Shown piece after piece: positions 1 through 8,637 of a DNA stretch of 64,000 bases (the first letter of the stretch is position 1; every line of letters starts with the position of its first letter). Position numbers and translations under genes: made by a program. Source of the stretch: Sphingomonadales bacterium (GTDB lineage: Bacteria; Pseudomonadota; Alphaproteobacteria; SMXS01); the NCBI GenBank assembly GCA_022844405.1, contig JALHLV010000017.1, positions 24,081 through 88,080 of the forward strand. The letters run 5' to 3'. Below the pieces are notes generated by a model, which saw nothing but the letters and a program-made list of their open reading frames with translations, did not search any database and was not told the origin of the DNA.

Positions 1-510
1 ATCGGCGGCGGCTGGGGCGCGGCGCTGGGCGGCGTCAGGACCAAGAAGCTGGAAGCCCAGGCGCTGCTGACGCTGACCAACGCCCGCACCGGCGTGCAGG
101 AGCTGATCGCCGAAGGCACCTACAAGAAGACCGACGTGTCGTTCGGCCTCGGCGGCGGCGGCTGGGGCGGCTTCGGCCTGGCGCTGGCGGCGGCCGGCGG
201 CGGCTATGCCGACACCGACATCGGCAAGGTGATCACGCTGGCCTACATCAAGGCCTACCGCAACATGGTGACCCAGATGGGCGGCCTGTCGGGCAGCGCC
301 AGGATGGCGGCCCCGCTCCCGGCCCAGCGCCTGCTGGAGCGCACCGCCCTGCTGTCGGAGCCGCGCGAGGACGCGGCGCCGGTGCGCGGCCTGCGCGAAG
401 GCATGGTCCTGCACCCGACCGGCAACAAGGCCGGCCTGTTCTGGGAAGTCGAGGAGCCCAACGGCGACCGCGGCTGGGTACCGTCCGAACTGCTGGAGTT
501 GGCGAAGTAA
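1..510 (+). CDS. CsgG/HfaB-like secretion protein with C-terminal SH3-like domain (5' end outside window)
   Basis: The frame is open from base 1, so only the last 169 residues are seen and the true start lies upstream. The visible part has the signature of the CsgG/HfaB family's C-terminal half: an 'EAQALLTLTNARTG' strand, a Gly-rich stretch, and 'YADTDIGKVITLAYIKAYRN'. CsgG proteins form outer-membrane lipoprotein channels that export curli-type fibres. The last 45 residues (LHPTGNKAG, FWEVEEPNGDRGWVP) look like a bacterial SH3 domain, which often binds peptidoglycan or protein. It is followed at once by a strong terminator, so it ends its transcription unit. A second, separate CsgG/HfaB gene lies at 34145-35458. 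The family call is good; the substrate is unknown. Confidence 0.72.
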   Translation: MGGGWGAALGGVRTKKLEAQALLTLTNARTGVQELIAEGTYKKTDVSFGLGGGGWGGFGLALAAAGGGYADTDIGKVITLAYIKAYRNMVTQMGGLSGSARMAAPLPAQRLLERTALLSEPREDAAPVRGLREGMVLHPTGNKAGLFWEVEEPNGDRGWVPSELLELAK

Positions 511-531
511 ATTTCGGGTTCGATCCGAAGG

Positions 532-556
532 AAAGGGGGCTTCGGCCCCCTTTTTT
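532..556 (+). terminator. Intrinsic terminator after the CsgG-like gene
   Basis: A GGGGGC stem, extended by A-T pairs, closes a TTCG tetraloop and runs into a T tract. It lies 22 bases after the stop codon. Confidence 0.9.
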
Positions 557-576
557 CATATCCGTGGGAATCGCTA

Positions 577-602
577 TTTCCCTCTCCCCGGGGAGAGGGA
601 AA
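577..602. repeat. Perfect 26-base palindrome between convergent genes
   Basis: Two 13-base arms (TTTCCCTCTCCCC and its complement) meet with no spacer, just before the end of the minus-strand lipoprotein gene. The core resembles the CCCTCTCC-type palindromes at 5702 and 9737. It may act as a minus-strand terminator, since the arm ends in AAA/TTT. Confidence 0.6.
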
Positions 603-606
603 CAGG

Positions 607-1089
607 TCACCCGTTCTCGTCGATCAGCCAGGTGCCGTCGGGCGCCACGCAGGCGGTGCCGTAGCCGGTGGAGCGCTTGCCGCTGGCGGTGAACGCCTGC
701 TGGAATTCGCGGCAGCTCTTGCCGTTCATCGGGAACTGGGGCTGCGGCGTGATCGAGCCGCTGGCGCCGGTCTTGGGATTGGACCAGTGGACGGCCTTGC
801 CGGCGGCGCCGGTGGCCAGCGCCTTCTGGGTGATCTTTTCCATGATCGCCCGGTCCTCGGCCTGCAGGAACCTGGCGGCGGCGCCGCCCACGTCCCGGCC
901 GGCGACCTTGCCGGTTTCGCGCGGCACCACGGTCGGCGACGGCGGTGGTGGTGGTGGCGGTGGCGGCAGTTGTGGCGCCGGTGACAACGGCGGCGGCGGC
1001 GCCTCGCTTACCGGATCCCGGTGGTCGCTGGCGCAGGCCACGAGAGTCGCGGACAGGAGCGATAGGCACAGAAGCCGTTGCATGCGCAT
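607..1089 (-). CDS. RT0821/Lpp0805-type surface-antigen lipoprotein
   Basis: A 160-residue lipoprotein. The signal peptide ends in a lipobox LVAC with the acylated cysteine at residue 19. A Pro-rich linker (residues about 30-55, including nine prolines in a row) follows. The C-terminal domain, with 'SCREFQQAFTASGK' and 'YGTACVAPDGTWLI', is the hallmark of the small RT0821/Lpp0805 surface protein family. I chose the ATG at 1089 because GAGGA lies about 10 bases upstream and the signal peptide starts there; the longer open frame upstream has no such features. Function in the family is unknown; it probably sits in the outer membrane with the domain in the periplasm. Confidence 0.8.
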   Translation of the reverse strand: MRMQRLLCLSLLSATLVACASDHRDPVSEAPPPPLSPAPQLPPPPPPPPPSPTVVPRETGKVAGRDVGGAAARFLQAEDRAIMEKITQKALATGAAGKAVHWSNPKTGASGSITPQPQFPMNGKSCREFQQAFTASGKRSTGYGTACVAPDGTWLIDENG

Positions 1090-1243
1090 GGAGCGATCCT
1101 CGAATTGCAGACCAGCAGTATAGGCAACCGGCGCGGCGCGGCCAGTCAGAATGGGCAGGTTCACGCCGCGTCCGCGCCGCGCTTGGACGCGGCGCGAGGA
1201 ACCGCTACAACACGGCATCGCTTTCAACGTTCCGGGGCGGCCG

Positions 1244-1831
1244 ATGACTTCCGATACCGATCCCTTCATCCGCTTCGAGGAATGGTTCGCCGACGCGCGC
1301 CGTTCCGAGCCCGACGTGCCTGAGGCCATGGCGCTCGCCACCGCCGACGGCAGCGGCATGCCCGACGTGCGCATGGTGCTGCTGAAGGCGGGCGGCCCGT
1401 CCGAAGGCTTCGTGTTCTACACCAACACCGAAAGCGCCAAGGGCGAGGAACTGGCCGCCAACCCGCGCGCCGCGCTGTGCTTCCACTGGAAGAGCCTGGG
1501 CCGCCAGGTGCGGGTGCGCGGCCCGGTCGAGCGCGTCTCCGACGCGCAGGCCGACGCCTATTTCGACAGCCGCGACCGGGGCAGCCGCATCGGCGCCTGG
1601 GCGTCGAAGCAGTCCCGGCCGCTCGAGGGCCGCTTCGCGCTGGAGAAGGCGGTGGCGTCCTACGCCGCGCGCCATGCGGTCGGCAGCATCCCGCGCCCGG
1701 ACTACTGGACCGGCTTTCGCGTCATTCCCGAGGCCATCGAGTTCTGGCAGCACCGCGACCACCGGCTGCACGAGCGTCAGCTGTTCACCCGCGCGGGCGA
1801 CGGCTGGACCGTGCAGTGGCTGTATCCATGA
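1244..1831 (+). CDS. pdxH: Pyridoxamine 5'-phosphate oxidase
   Basis: This FMN enzyme oxidises pyridoxamine or pyridoxine 5'-phosphate to pyridoxal 5'-phosphate, the last step of vitamin B6 synthesis and salvage. The 195-residue protein carries the family motifs in order: [54 protein letters not shown] and the C-terminal [12 protein letters not shown] substrate-binding signature. It is slightly shorter than the E. coli enzyme at the N terminus. The ATG at 1244 follows a GGGGCGG sequence; an in-frame extension upstream has no family similarity. The cation efflux gene starts 11 bases after its stop, so the two are probably cotranscribed. Confidence 0.93.
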   Translation: MTSDTDPFIRFEEWFADARRSEPDVPEAMALATADGSGMPDVRMVLLKAGGPSEGFVFYTNTESAKGEELAANPRAALCFHWKSLGRQVRVRGPVERVSDAQADAYFDSRDRGSRIGAWASKQSRPLEGRFALEKAVASYAARHAVGSIPRPDYWTGFRVIPEAIEFWQHRDHRLHERQLFTRAGDGWTVQWLYP

Positions 1832-1841
1832 GCATTGGACC

Positions 1842-2783
1842 ATGAACGAGCGCGGCCGCAGCGAGCTGGACCGCGCCGCCATCGACATCCGTCAGGCAGC
1901 GCCGCTGATGAAGCGCGCCGCCTATGCCTCTCTCGCTGTCGCGGCGCTGCTGATCGCGATCAAGTTCGCCGCCGGCCTCTATACCGGTTCGGTGGCGATT
2001 CTGTCGTCGCTGGTCGATTCGGTGCTCGACCTCGTGGCCTCGGCGGTGAACCTGTTCGCCATCAGCCAGGCCATCGCGCCCGCCGACCGGCAGCACCGCT
2101 TCGGTCACGGCAAGGCCGAAGCCATCGGCAGCCTGGTGCAGGCCGCGATCATGGCGGGTTCGGCGGCCTTCGTGGTCTTCGAGGCAGCGACCCGGCTGGT
2201 CGCGCCGCCGCAGGTGCGCAACCCGGAAGCGGGCATCGGCGTCATGGCGGTCTCCATTGCGGCCACCGTCGCGCTGGTGCTGTACCAGCGCCGCGTGGTC
2301 CGCAAGACCGGCTCGACCGCGGTCGCGGCTGATTCGCTGCATTACACCAGCGACCTGCTGACCAATCTCAGCGTCATCGCGGCCCTGGTGATCGCCGGAT
2401 ACACCGGCTTCGCCTATGCCGACCCGCTGTTTGCCATCGGCATCGCCTTCTATCTGGCCTGGAGCGCGTTCTCGATCCTGCGTGTGTCGTTCGACGTCCT
2501 GATGGACAAGGAATTGCCCGACGTGGACCGGAACACCATCAAGGACCTGGTGCGCGGCCATCCGGGCGTGCTCAGCCTGCACGACCTGCGCACCCGCTCG
2601 TCGGGACCCAACGTGTTCATCCAGTTCCATGTGGAGGTCGACCGGGAGTTGTCGCTGATCGAGGCGCACCGGATCATCGACGACATCGAGGGAGAGTTGC
2701 TCGAACGCTATCCCGGCGCCGAGGTGATCATCCATGCCGATCCCCAGGGCGTCGTCGAACGGCGCGACCGTTTCGAGAGGTGA
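1842..2783 (+). CDS. Cation diffusion facilitator (FieF-like metal efflux)
   Basis: A 313-residue inner-membrane antiporter that would export divalent metals (Zn, Fe, Cd or similar) in exchange for protons. Transmembrane segments fill residues 25-190. The metal-site residues of the family are present: D59 and D63 in LVDSVLDLV, H85 and H89 around HRFGH, and H167/D171 in LHYTSD. A cytoplasmic dimerisation domain (about 195-300) has the usual 'HDLRTRSSGPNVFIQFHVEVD' type sequence. The metal cannot be decided from sequence. It sits between pdxH (11-base gap) and the ArsC-like gene (4-base gap). Confidence 0.9.
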   Translation: MNERGRSELDRAAIDIRQAAPLMKRAAYASLAVAALLIAIKFAAGLYTGSVAILSSLVDSVLDLVASAVNLFAISQAIAPADRQHRFGHGKAEAIGSLVQAAIMAGSAAFVVFEAATRLVAPPQVRNPEAGIGVMAVSIAATVALVLYQRRVVRKTGSTAVAADSLHYTSDLLTNLSVIAALVIAGYTGFAYADPLFAIGIAFYLAWSAFSILRVSFDVLMDKELPDVDRNTIKDLVRGHPGVLSLHDLRTRSSGPNVFIQFHVEVDRELSLIEAHRIIDDIEGELLERYPGAEVIIHADPQGVVERRDRFER

Positions 2784-2787
2784 GCAC

Positions 2788-3135
2788 ATGATCGACGTCT
2801 ACGGCATCAAGAACTGCGACACGGTGAAGAAGGCGCGCGACTGGCTGGAGGCGAACGGCGTCGACTACCGCTTCCACGACTTCAAGGCCGAAGGGCTCGA
2901 TGCGGCGACGGCCGGACGCTGGATGACGGCGCTGGGCCAGGATGTGGTGATCAACAAGCGCGGCACCACCTGGCGCAAGCTGACGCCGGCCCAGCAGAGC
3001 GTGGGCAGCGATGCCGACGCGGTGACGCTCGTCGTCGCCCAGCCGTCGCTGGTGAAGCGCCCGGTGTTCGACACCGGCAAGACGCTGTTGGTGGGCTTCG
3101 GCGACGAACAAAGGCAGGCCCTCAGGTCGCTGTAG
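2788..3135 (+). CDS. ArsC/Spx-family thioredoxin-fold protein (YffB-like)
   Basis: A 115-residue thioredoxin-fold protein of the ArsC family. The start MIDVYGIKNCDTVKKA is the signature of the YffB/YfjU-type subgroup, with a single active-site-like cysteine at residue 10. The ATG at 2788 has GAGAGGTGAG just upstream and lies four bases after the stop of the cation efflux gene. True arsenate reductases use glutaredoxin or glutathione; members like this one are mostly uncharacterised, so I do not call it an arsenate reductase. No arsenic genes lie nearby. Confidence 0.82.
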   Translation: MIDVYGIKNCDTVKKARDWLEANGVDYRFHDFKAEGLDAATAGRWMTALGQDVVINKRGTTWRKLTPAQQSVGSDADAVTLVVAQPSLVKRPVFDTGKTLLVGFGDEQRQALRSL

Positions 3136-3176
3136 TGCTAGGCTGCCGGCTTTGGGGGATGCGATAGAGGCGGCAC

Positions 3177-4937
3177 ATGAACGACGTCGAGCAGCAAGAG
3201 GACCAGGGCGGCCATATGTTCCGGATCGTGCTCGCCGCGGTCGGGCTGGTGCAGGGGCTCGGCTTCTTCGTGCTGGCCGAAGTCAACTGGAACAATAGCC
3301 ATGACATCTGGCTGATGGCCGCCGCCACCTTCTGCCTGCTGGCGCCGTCCACCTTCCAGCTCACCTTCCGGCTTGGGCCGCTCCAGCGCGCCCTTGCCGC
3401 CAGCCTGGGCTTCGCGGGGCTGATGACGCTGCTGGCGCTGTGGTTCGGCTGGCGGATCGCCCTGCACGGCGAATATGCCTTCGACGACTACCGCGACGTG
3501 TTCTTCTGGACGCTGCCGATCGTCGCCTACATCGCCTGGGCATTCCTGCAGACCTGGACCGATCTGGGGGAGCGGCGCTTTCCCTATGCCAGCCTGTTCC
3601 GCTTCGCCTGGAGCAACATCCTCATCGCGGCCATCGCGGCGGCGTTCCTCGGGGTGTTCTGGCTGGTGCTGCTGCTGTGGTGGTCGCTGTTCGACCTGAT
3701 CGGCATCCGGTTCTTCAAGGACCTGTTCCAGGAGTCGATTTTCGCCTGGGTGTTCTCGGGGGGCGTGGTCGGCCTGGGCATCGCCATCGCCCGCGAGAAC
3801 GGCAAGCTGGTGCCGGTGCTGCGCCGGGTGGTGCTGATGCTGTTCCAGGTGCTGGCGCCGGTGCTGGCGGCGGCTTCGCTGCTGTTCCTCGCCGTGCTGC
3901 CCTTCACCGGCCTGCAGGTGCTGTGGGCGACCGGCTCGGCGACGCTGGTGCTGGTGTGCCTGCTGTTCGCGCTCAGCCTGTTCGTCAACGCGGTGGTGCA
4001 GGACGGCGGCCATCCGGTGCCGTTCGGCCGCTGGATGAACTGGCTGATGATGGCGACGCTGGTCGCCATGCCGGTGTTCGCCGCCATCGCCATCTATGCG
4101 GTGCGGCTGCGCATCGGCCAGTATGGGCTGACGCCCGAGCGGTTCATCGGCCAGCTCATTGTCATCGTCGCCGCCCTGCACGCGCTGGCCTACGCCGCCG
4201 CCGTCGTGCCGAAGCGCGGCGGCTGGGCCGGCTTCGTCACCCGGGTCAATCCATGGATCGCCGCCGGTGTCGTGGCGCTCGCGCTGCTGATGCTGACCCC
4301 GGTCGCCGATCCCTACAGCTGGAGCGCCCGCGCCCAGGTCGCGCGGCTGCTGGACGGCAAGGTCGCGGCGGAAAAATTCGACTTCGGATACCTCAAGTTC
4401 CAGCTGGGCAAGCCCGGAGCCGCTGCGTTCGAAAAACTCAAGACGGTGAAGGGCCAGCCGCAGCAGGCGGTGATCGACCGGAAGCTGGCCGAGGCCGACA
4501 AGGCGCAGAGCTACTGGGATACCGTGGGCAATCCCAACACGGTGGAACCCGATGAGCTGCGGCTGATCCGTGACAAGCTGGTGGTGCGGCCCGCGGGCGC
4601 CGCAGTGCCGGACGAGGTGCTGAAGGCGGTGAACGATCAGCGCGGATGGGCGTTCAGGAGCTGCCTTGACGACAAGGACCAGTGCGGCGTGTTGGAAACC
4701 GACGTCGATGAGGACGGCCAGCCCGAATATCTGTTCCTGTCGAAAGGCTACGTGCTGTCCGGCCCGCTGCTCTATAAGGACGGCGACGGCTGGCTGATGC
4801 GCGATCCCGGCGTGCCCATGCATCCGGGAGACAACAGCAGGGAAGGCCTGTGGGACGCCTTCCTCGCCGGGGATATCGAATTGGTCCAACCCGAGTATTA
4901 TGATATCCGCATTGGCAAGAGTCGCTTGCACTACTGA
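3177..4937 (+). CDS. DUF4153 polytopic membrane protein
   Basis: A 586-residue protein. Roughly the first 385 residues contain about ten hydrophobic segments in the pattern of the DUF4153 family, including LVLLLWWSLFDLIGIRFFKDLF and 'IFAWVFSGGVVGLGI'. The last 200 residues form a soluble region with TPR-like spacing (YLKFQLGKPGAAAFEKLK) and a Cys-containing segment (SCLDDKDQCGV). It starts 41 bases after the ArsC-like gene. No function is established for the family. The soluble tail is presumably periplasmic or cytoplasmic; I cannot tell which. Confidence 0.8.
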   Translation: MNDVEQQEDQGGHMFRIVLAAVGLVQGLGFFVLAEVNWNNSHDIWLMAAATFCLLAPSTFQLTFRLGPLQRALAASLGFAGLMTLLALWFGWRIALHGEYAFDDYRDVFFWTLPIVAYIAWAFLQTWTDLGERRFPYASLFRFAWSNILIAAIAAAFLGVFWLVLLLWWSLFDLIGIRFFKDLFQESIFAWVFSGGVVGLGIAIARENGKLVPVLRRVVLMLFQVLAPVLAAASLLFLAVLPFTGLQVLWATGSATLVLVCLLFALSLFVNAVVQDGGHPVPFGRWMNWLMMATLVAMPVFAAIAIYAVRLRIGQYGLTPERFIGQLIVIVAALHALAYAAAVVPKRGGWAGFVTRVNPWIAAGVVALALLMLTPVADPYSWSARAQVARLLDGKVAAEKFDFGYLKFQLGKPGAAAFEKLKTVKGQPQQAVIDRKLAEADKAQSYWDTVGNPNTVEPDELRLIRDKLVVRPAGAAVPDEVLKAVNDQRGWAFRSCLDDKDQCGVLETDVDEDGQPEYLFLSKGYVLSGPLLYKDGDGWLMRDPGVPMHPGDNSREGLWDAFLAGDIELVQPEYYDIRIGKSRLHY

Positions 4938-4948
4938 CGGGAGACCCT

Positions 4949-5692
4949 TTGTCGTCGAACGAGGAACGCAAGACGCTGATCCTGACCGGCGCGAGCCGGG
5001 GAATCGGCCACGCGACGGTGAAGCGCTTTTCCAGCGCGGGCTGGCGCGTGATCACCTGCTCGCGCATGGCGTTCTCGGAAGATTGCCCATGGCTCGGCGG
5101 CCGGGACAACCATGTCCAGATCGATCTGGCCGACCCCGAAAGCCGGTCGAGGGGCATCGAGCAGATGCGCGATCGGCTGCAGGGCAGCCCGCTCAACGCG
5201 CTGGTCAACAATGCCGGCGTCTCGCCCAAGGGACCGGGCGGCGCGCGGCTCAGTTCCATCGACACCCCGGTCGATCTCTGGCACCGGGTTTACGAGGTGA
5301 ACCTGGTCGCGCCGCTGCTGCTGGCGCGTGGACTGATGGACGAGTTGAAGGCGGCACGCGGCGCCGTGGTCAACGTCACGTCGATCGCCGACAGCCGGGT
5401 GCATCCTTTCGCCGGCACCGCCTATGCTACGTCAAAGGCGGCGCTGGCGGCGCTGACCCGGGAAATGGCGTCGGACTTCGGCCCGCACGGCATCCGCGTC
5501 AACGCCATCGCGCCGGGCGAGATCGACACCTCGATCCTGTCGCCGGGCACCGAGAAAATCGTCGAGCTGCTGCCCATGCGCCGCCTGGGCACGCCGGAAG
5601 AAGTCGCCAAGGCGATCTATTTCCTGTGTTCGGAACAGGCCAGTTACGTCACGGGCACCGAGCTGTTCGTCAATGGCGGCCAGCATGTGTAA
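4949..5692 (+). CDS. Short-chain dehydrogenase/reductase
   Basis: A 247-residue classical SDR. The Rossmann motif TGASRGIG (13-20) binds NAD(P), NNAG is at 87-90, and the catalytic set is S145, Y159 and K163 (YATSK). The C-terminal 'EEVAKAIYFLCSEQASYVTG...NGGQHV' is typical. The start is TTG at 4949, preceded by ACGGGAGACCC; no ATG fits. The substrate is unknown. The gene begins 11 bases after the membrane protein gene and ends just before a large palindromic repeat. Confidence 0.88.
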   Translation: MSSNEERKTLILTGASRGIGHATVKRFSSAGWRVITCSRMAFSEDCPWLGGRDNHVQIDLADPESRSRGIEQMRDRLQGSPLNALVNNAGVSPKGPGGARLSSIDTPVDLWHRVYEVNLVAPLLLARGLMDELKAARGAVVNVTSIADSRVHPFAGTAYATSKAALAALTREMASDFGPHGIRVNAIAPGEIDTSILSPGTEKIVELLPMRRLGTPEEVAKAIYFLCSEQASYVTGTELFVNGGQHV

Positions 5693-5701
5693 GGGAAGGA
5701 A

Positions 5702-5815
5702 CCCCTCACCCTAACCCTCTCCCACAAGGGGAGAGGGGACGCGGTCGGATCGCTGCATCAACCCCTCTCCCCTTGTGGGAGAGGGTGGACGTCCGAAGGA
5801 CGGCCGGGTGAGGGG
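5702..5815. repeat. Composite intergenic palindrome (CCCTCACCCTAACCCTCTCCC type)
   Basis: Two complex copies face each other: CCCCTCACCC plus CCCTCTCCCACAAGGGG on the left (5702-5738), and their complements on the right (5762-5815). Each half can form its own hairpin. Similar C-rich units occur at 577-602 and 9737-9848, so this is a dispersed element. It may end transcription of the SDR gene. Confidence 0.8.
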
Positions 5816-5861
5816 ACCACGAACGAACAGCCGCGAAGCGGACATTTCGAAGGAAGGCATC

Positions 5862-6194
5862 ATGGCCAAGGACAAACTCAAGCTGAACCCGCTGCAGAAC
5901 AGGACGCTGGCGCTGATGCAGGAACTGGCGCGGCACCGGGAGACCTCCATCGTGGACGAGAAGACCGGCGACGTCGTCGTCACTCATATGCCGCACGCGC
6001 ACGGCGATCACGTCCATATCGGCGAGTTCGTGGTGTCCACCAGGGACATCACCGGCTTTTCCAACGAGGCGGTGTGGATCGCGCTCGAGCGCAAGGGCCT
6101 GGCCAAGTCCCATTTCCCGGTCGCGATCACCCTGACCAGGGCGGGCCTGGAATACGACACCGGCCTGCTCAACGCCGCCCGTTCCGATCACTAG
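5862..6194 (+). CDS. Hypothetical protein with a His-rich central motif
   Basis: A 110-residue soluble protein I do not recognise. Its most striking feature is residues 45-57, THMPHAHGDHVHIGEF-like, where five histidines are packed around Asp and Gly, as in metal-binding sites. The rest is an alpha/beta pattern ending in YDTGLLNAARSDH. The ATG at 5862 has AAGGAAGG seven bases upstream, a strong start; an in-frame extension upstream runs into the palindromic repeat and is rejected. The TPR-like gene starts with GTG four bases after its stop, so they form an operon. Metal binding is an inference from the histidines only. Confidence 0.72.
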   Translation: MAKDKLKLNPLQNRTLALMQELARHRETSIVDEKTGDVVVTHMPHAHGDHVHIGEFVVSTRDITGFSNEAVWIALERKGLAKSHFPVAITLTRAGLEYDTGLLNAARSDH

Positions 6195-6198
6195 GTCC

Positions 6199-7689
6199 GT
6201 GCGCTTCCTGGCCGCTGTCGCCTTCGCAACCGCCGCTGCCCTCGCGGCGCCCGCACAGGGTGCGGCGGACGCGCCGTGCTACCGGGAGGCGCGTGGCAAA
6301 CCCATGCTGACCTGCCTGCTCGACGGCGCCGAAGGGCTGCTGAAGGCCGATCCTGGCAAGGACCCGGACGAGACGGCGGTGCTCTGGGTCAAGCTCAACC
6401 AGGTGTCGGCGGACGCGGGCGACCTGCAGCGTGCCCGGCGCAGCGCCGACAAGGTCGCGCCGGGCGGTCAGCGCAGGCTGGCCGAGGCGCGCGTCGCCGC
6501 GCTGATGGCGAAAAAGGGCGACCGCGCGGGCGCCGGGGCGATCCTCGATGCCATGCAGAAGCAGCCGCTGCCTTTGGGCCAGGTCGACTGGGCGGCGGCG
6601 AGCATCCTTGCGGCGCTGAACGATCCGGTCCGGACCAAGGCCTGGCTCGACTCGCTGCCGCCCGATCGCCGGGTAGACGGCCTGCTCGCGGCGGTGCGCG
6701 CGCAGCAGGAGGCGAAGCGGCCGCAGGAGGCCGAACGGCTGTTGCGGGAATTCGCCGCCGCGTTCGGCAAGGACGCGCCCGCCGATACCACCGCGATCAT
6801 CGTCCATTCGCCCACCGCGATGGCGTTCATCGCCGCCGGCAGGCTCGACGCGGCGCGGCGCATGATCGGGCTGCTGCCGGACCTCGACCGGACCCGGCTC
6901 GAGGCGCGCCTTGCTCTCAAACAGGACCAGCTCGGCAAGCGCGCCGAGGCGCAAAAGGCGCTGGAGGCGTTTGCCGCCCGGCCGCGATCGGGCGACGCGC
7001 GGCTCGCCCTCGCGGTACTGGCCGCGCGGCACGGCGACTTCGCCGCGGCGCAGAAGTGGTTCCCGCCGTCGCTCAGCTACGACCAGGCGCTGCTCGACGA
7101 GCTGTTTTCGCTGCTGGGCAAGGCCGTGCAGGGCAAGCCGGCGCTCGCCATGATCGACACCATGAACAACAGCAAGGACAGGGCGGCGACGCTGGCGCAG
7201 CTTGCCATCGTTTCGGTCAAGGCCGGGCGGGCGGGGGAGGCCGCTGCCTATCTGCACCTGACGCGCAAGATCATGGATCCGCTGGTCGATCTGGATCATG
7301 GGGCGGCGCAGACGCTGATCGACTTCGCCACCGCGCTCGAGCGGACGGTCAGGGCCATGGTGGCGCTGGACCAGGAGAGCGATGCGATCCACTTCATCAG
7401 GAAGCTGGAGAACGCGGTCCAGACCGATCCCTACGGCCTGGCGCGTCCGGGCGTGATGGCCGGACTGATCGGCGCCAACAAGGCGCTGTACGAGGGCCGG
7501 CTGGCGGAAAACGACGCCGCCGGCGTCCGGCGGCTGCTGGCGCGAAGCTGGCGGGTGGCGGCCGGCGTTGCCGCCTATCTCGACGCCGGCCTGGTGACCG
7601 AGGCGGCGTTCGTCGCCGAGCGGGAAGCCCAGGGGCTCGCCAGAGCCGAGAATTCTCTCGCCGTCGCCCAATACATCGCGAAACACTGA
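6199..7689 (+). CDS. Secreted tetratricopeptide-like protein
   Basis: A 496-residue protein starting at GTG (6199), four bases after the preceding stop. The first 23 residues are a signal peptide (FLAAVAFATAAALAAPAQGAA). The rest is alpha-helical with many TPR-like helix pairs (AGDLQRARRSADK, GRLDAARRMIGLLPD, KRAEAQKALEAFA, GRAGEAAAYLHL), so it is probably a periplasmic scaffold. Two cysteines (CYREARGKPMLTCLLDG) near the mature N terminus could form a disulfide. I do not recognise a specific family, and no partner is evident from the neighbours. Confidence 0.78.
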   Translation: MRFLAAVAFATAAALAAPAQGAADAPCYREARGKPMLTCLLDGAEGLLKADPGKDPDETAVLWVKLNQVSADAGDLQRARRSADKVAPGGQRRLAEARVAALMAKKGDRAGAGAILDAMQKQPLPLGQVDWAAASILAALNDPVRTKAWLDSLPPDRRVDGLLAAVRAQQEAKRPQEAERLLREFAAAFGKDAPADTTAIIVHSPTAMAFIAAGRLDAARRMIGLLPDLDRTRLEARLALKQDQLGKRAEAQKALEAFAARPRSGDARLALAVLAARHGDFAAAQKWFPPSLSYDQALLDELFSLLGKAVQGKPALAMIDTMNNSKDRAATLAQLAIVSVKAGRAGEAAAYLHLTRKIMDPLVDLDHGAAQTLIDFATALERTVRAMVALDQESDAIHFIRKLENAVQTDPYGLARPGVMAGLIGANKALYEGRLAENDAAGVRRLLARSWRVAAGVAAYLDAGLVTEAAFVAEREAQGLARAENSLAVAQYIAKH

Positions 7690-7722
7690 ACAACCAAGCC
7701 CAACGAATCAGGGGAAGATGCC

Positions 7723-8595
7723 ATGACTGTCTACAAGTCGCTCAAGACCGATGTGAAGGACCGCATCCTGACCATCACGCTGAACCGGCCGGAACGCCTC
7801 AACGCCTTCAACTTCGACATGCAGTCCGAGATGGTCGAGGTGTTCAGGAAGGTGAACGACGAGGACGAGGTGCGCGCGGTCATCGTCACCGGCGAAGGCC
7901 GCGGCTTCTGCGCCGGCGCCGATCTGGGCGCGGGCGGCGCCACCTTCGACACCGACAAGCGGCCCAGCATCGACAAGGTCGGCCCCGGCGGCCTGTGGCG
8001 CGACGGCGGCGGGCGCGTGACCCTGCAGATCTTCGAGTGCCTGAAGCCGGTGATCGCCGCCTGCAACGGCCCGGCGGTCGGCGTCGGCGTCACCATGCAG
8101 CTGCCCATGGACATCCGCCTCGCCTCGACCGAGGCGCGTTATGGATTTGTTTTCGCCCGCCGCGGCCTGGTGATGGAGGCCTGCTCCAGCTGGTTCCTGC
8201 CGCGCCTCGTCGGCATCGAGCAGGCCGCCAAATGGTGCTTCTCCGGCCGGGTGTTCCCGGCGCAGGAAGCCAAGGACGGCGGCCTGGTCTCCGAGGTGCT
8301 GGCGCCCGAGGACCTGATCCCGCGCGCCCGCGAAATCGGCCGCGAGATCGCCGAGAACACGTCCGCCGTGTCGGTGGCGCTGATGCGCCAGATGATGTGG
8401 CGCATGATGGGCGCGTCCCACCCGATGGACGCCCACAATATCGACAGCCGCGGCATCGCCACCCTGGGCAAGATGGCCGACGCCGCCGAAGGCGTCACCT
8501 CGTTCCTCGAAAAGCGCCCGGCCGAGTACAAGCTGAAAGTGTCCGAAGACATGCCCGGCTGGTTCCCCTGGTGGGACGAGCCTCGGTTTGGGTGA
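7723..8595 (+). CDS. Enoyl-CoA hydratase/isomerase family protein (crotonase fold)
   Basis: A 290-residue crotonase. The oxyanion-hole segments are GRGFCAGADLG (about 60-70) and ACNGPAVGVGVTM (about 110-122), and a Glu in RGLVMEACSSWFLPR occupies the position of the catalytic acid in enoyl-CoA hydratases. Enzymes of this subgroup hydrate enoyl-CoA in fatty-acid or side-chain beta-oxidation; the exact substrate is not readable. The ATG at 7723 follows GGGGAAGATGCC. A terminator follows the gene closely. A second crotonase lies at 47566-48360. Confidence 0.88.
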   Translation: MTVYKSLKTDVKDRILTITLNRPERLNAFNFDMQSEMVEVFRKVNDEDEVRAVIVTGEGRGFCAGADLGAGGATFDTDKRPSIDKVGPGGLWRDGGGRVTLQIFECLKPVIAACNGPAVGVGVTMQLPMDIRLASTEARYGFVFARRGLVMEACSSWFLPRLVGIEQAAKWCFSGRVFPAQEAKDGGLVSEVLAPEDLIPRAREIGREIAENTSAVSVALMRQMMWRMMGASHPMDAHNIDSRGIATLGKMADAAEGVTSFLEKRPAEYKLKVSEDMPGWFPWWDEPRFG

Positions 8596-8603
8596 TTGGG
8601 TGG

Positions 8604-8630
8604 AAGGGGGCCTTCGGGCTCCTTTCTTCT
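8604..8630 (+). terminator. Intrinsic terminator after the crotonase gene
   Basis: A nine-pair stem (AAGGGGGCC with GGCTCCTTT, two G-U pairs) closes a TTCG loop and is followed by a T-rich run, nine bases after the stop codon. Confidence 0.8.
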
Positions 8631-8637
8631 GCTTTGG

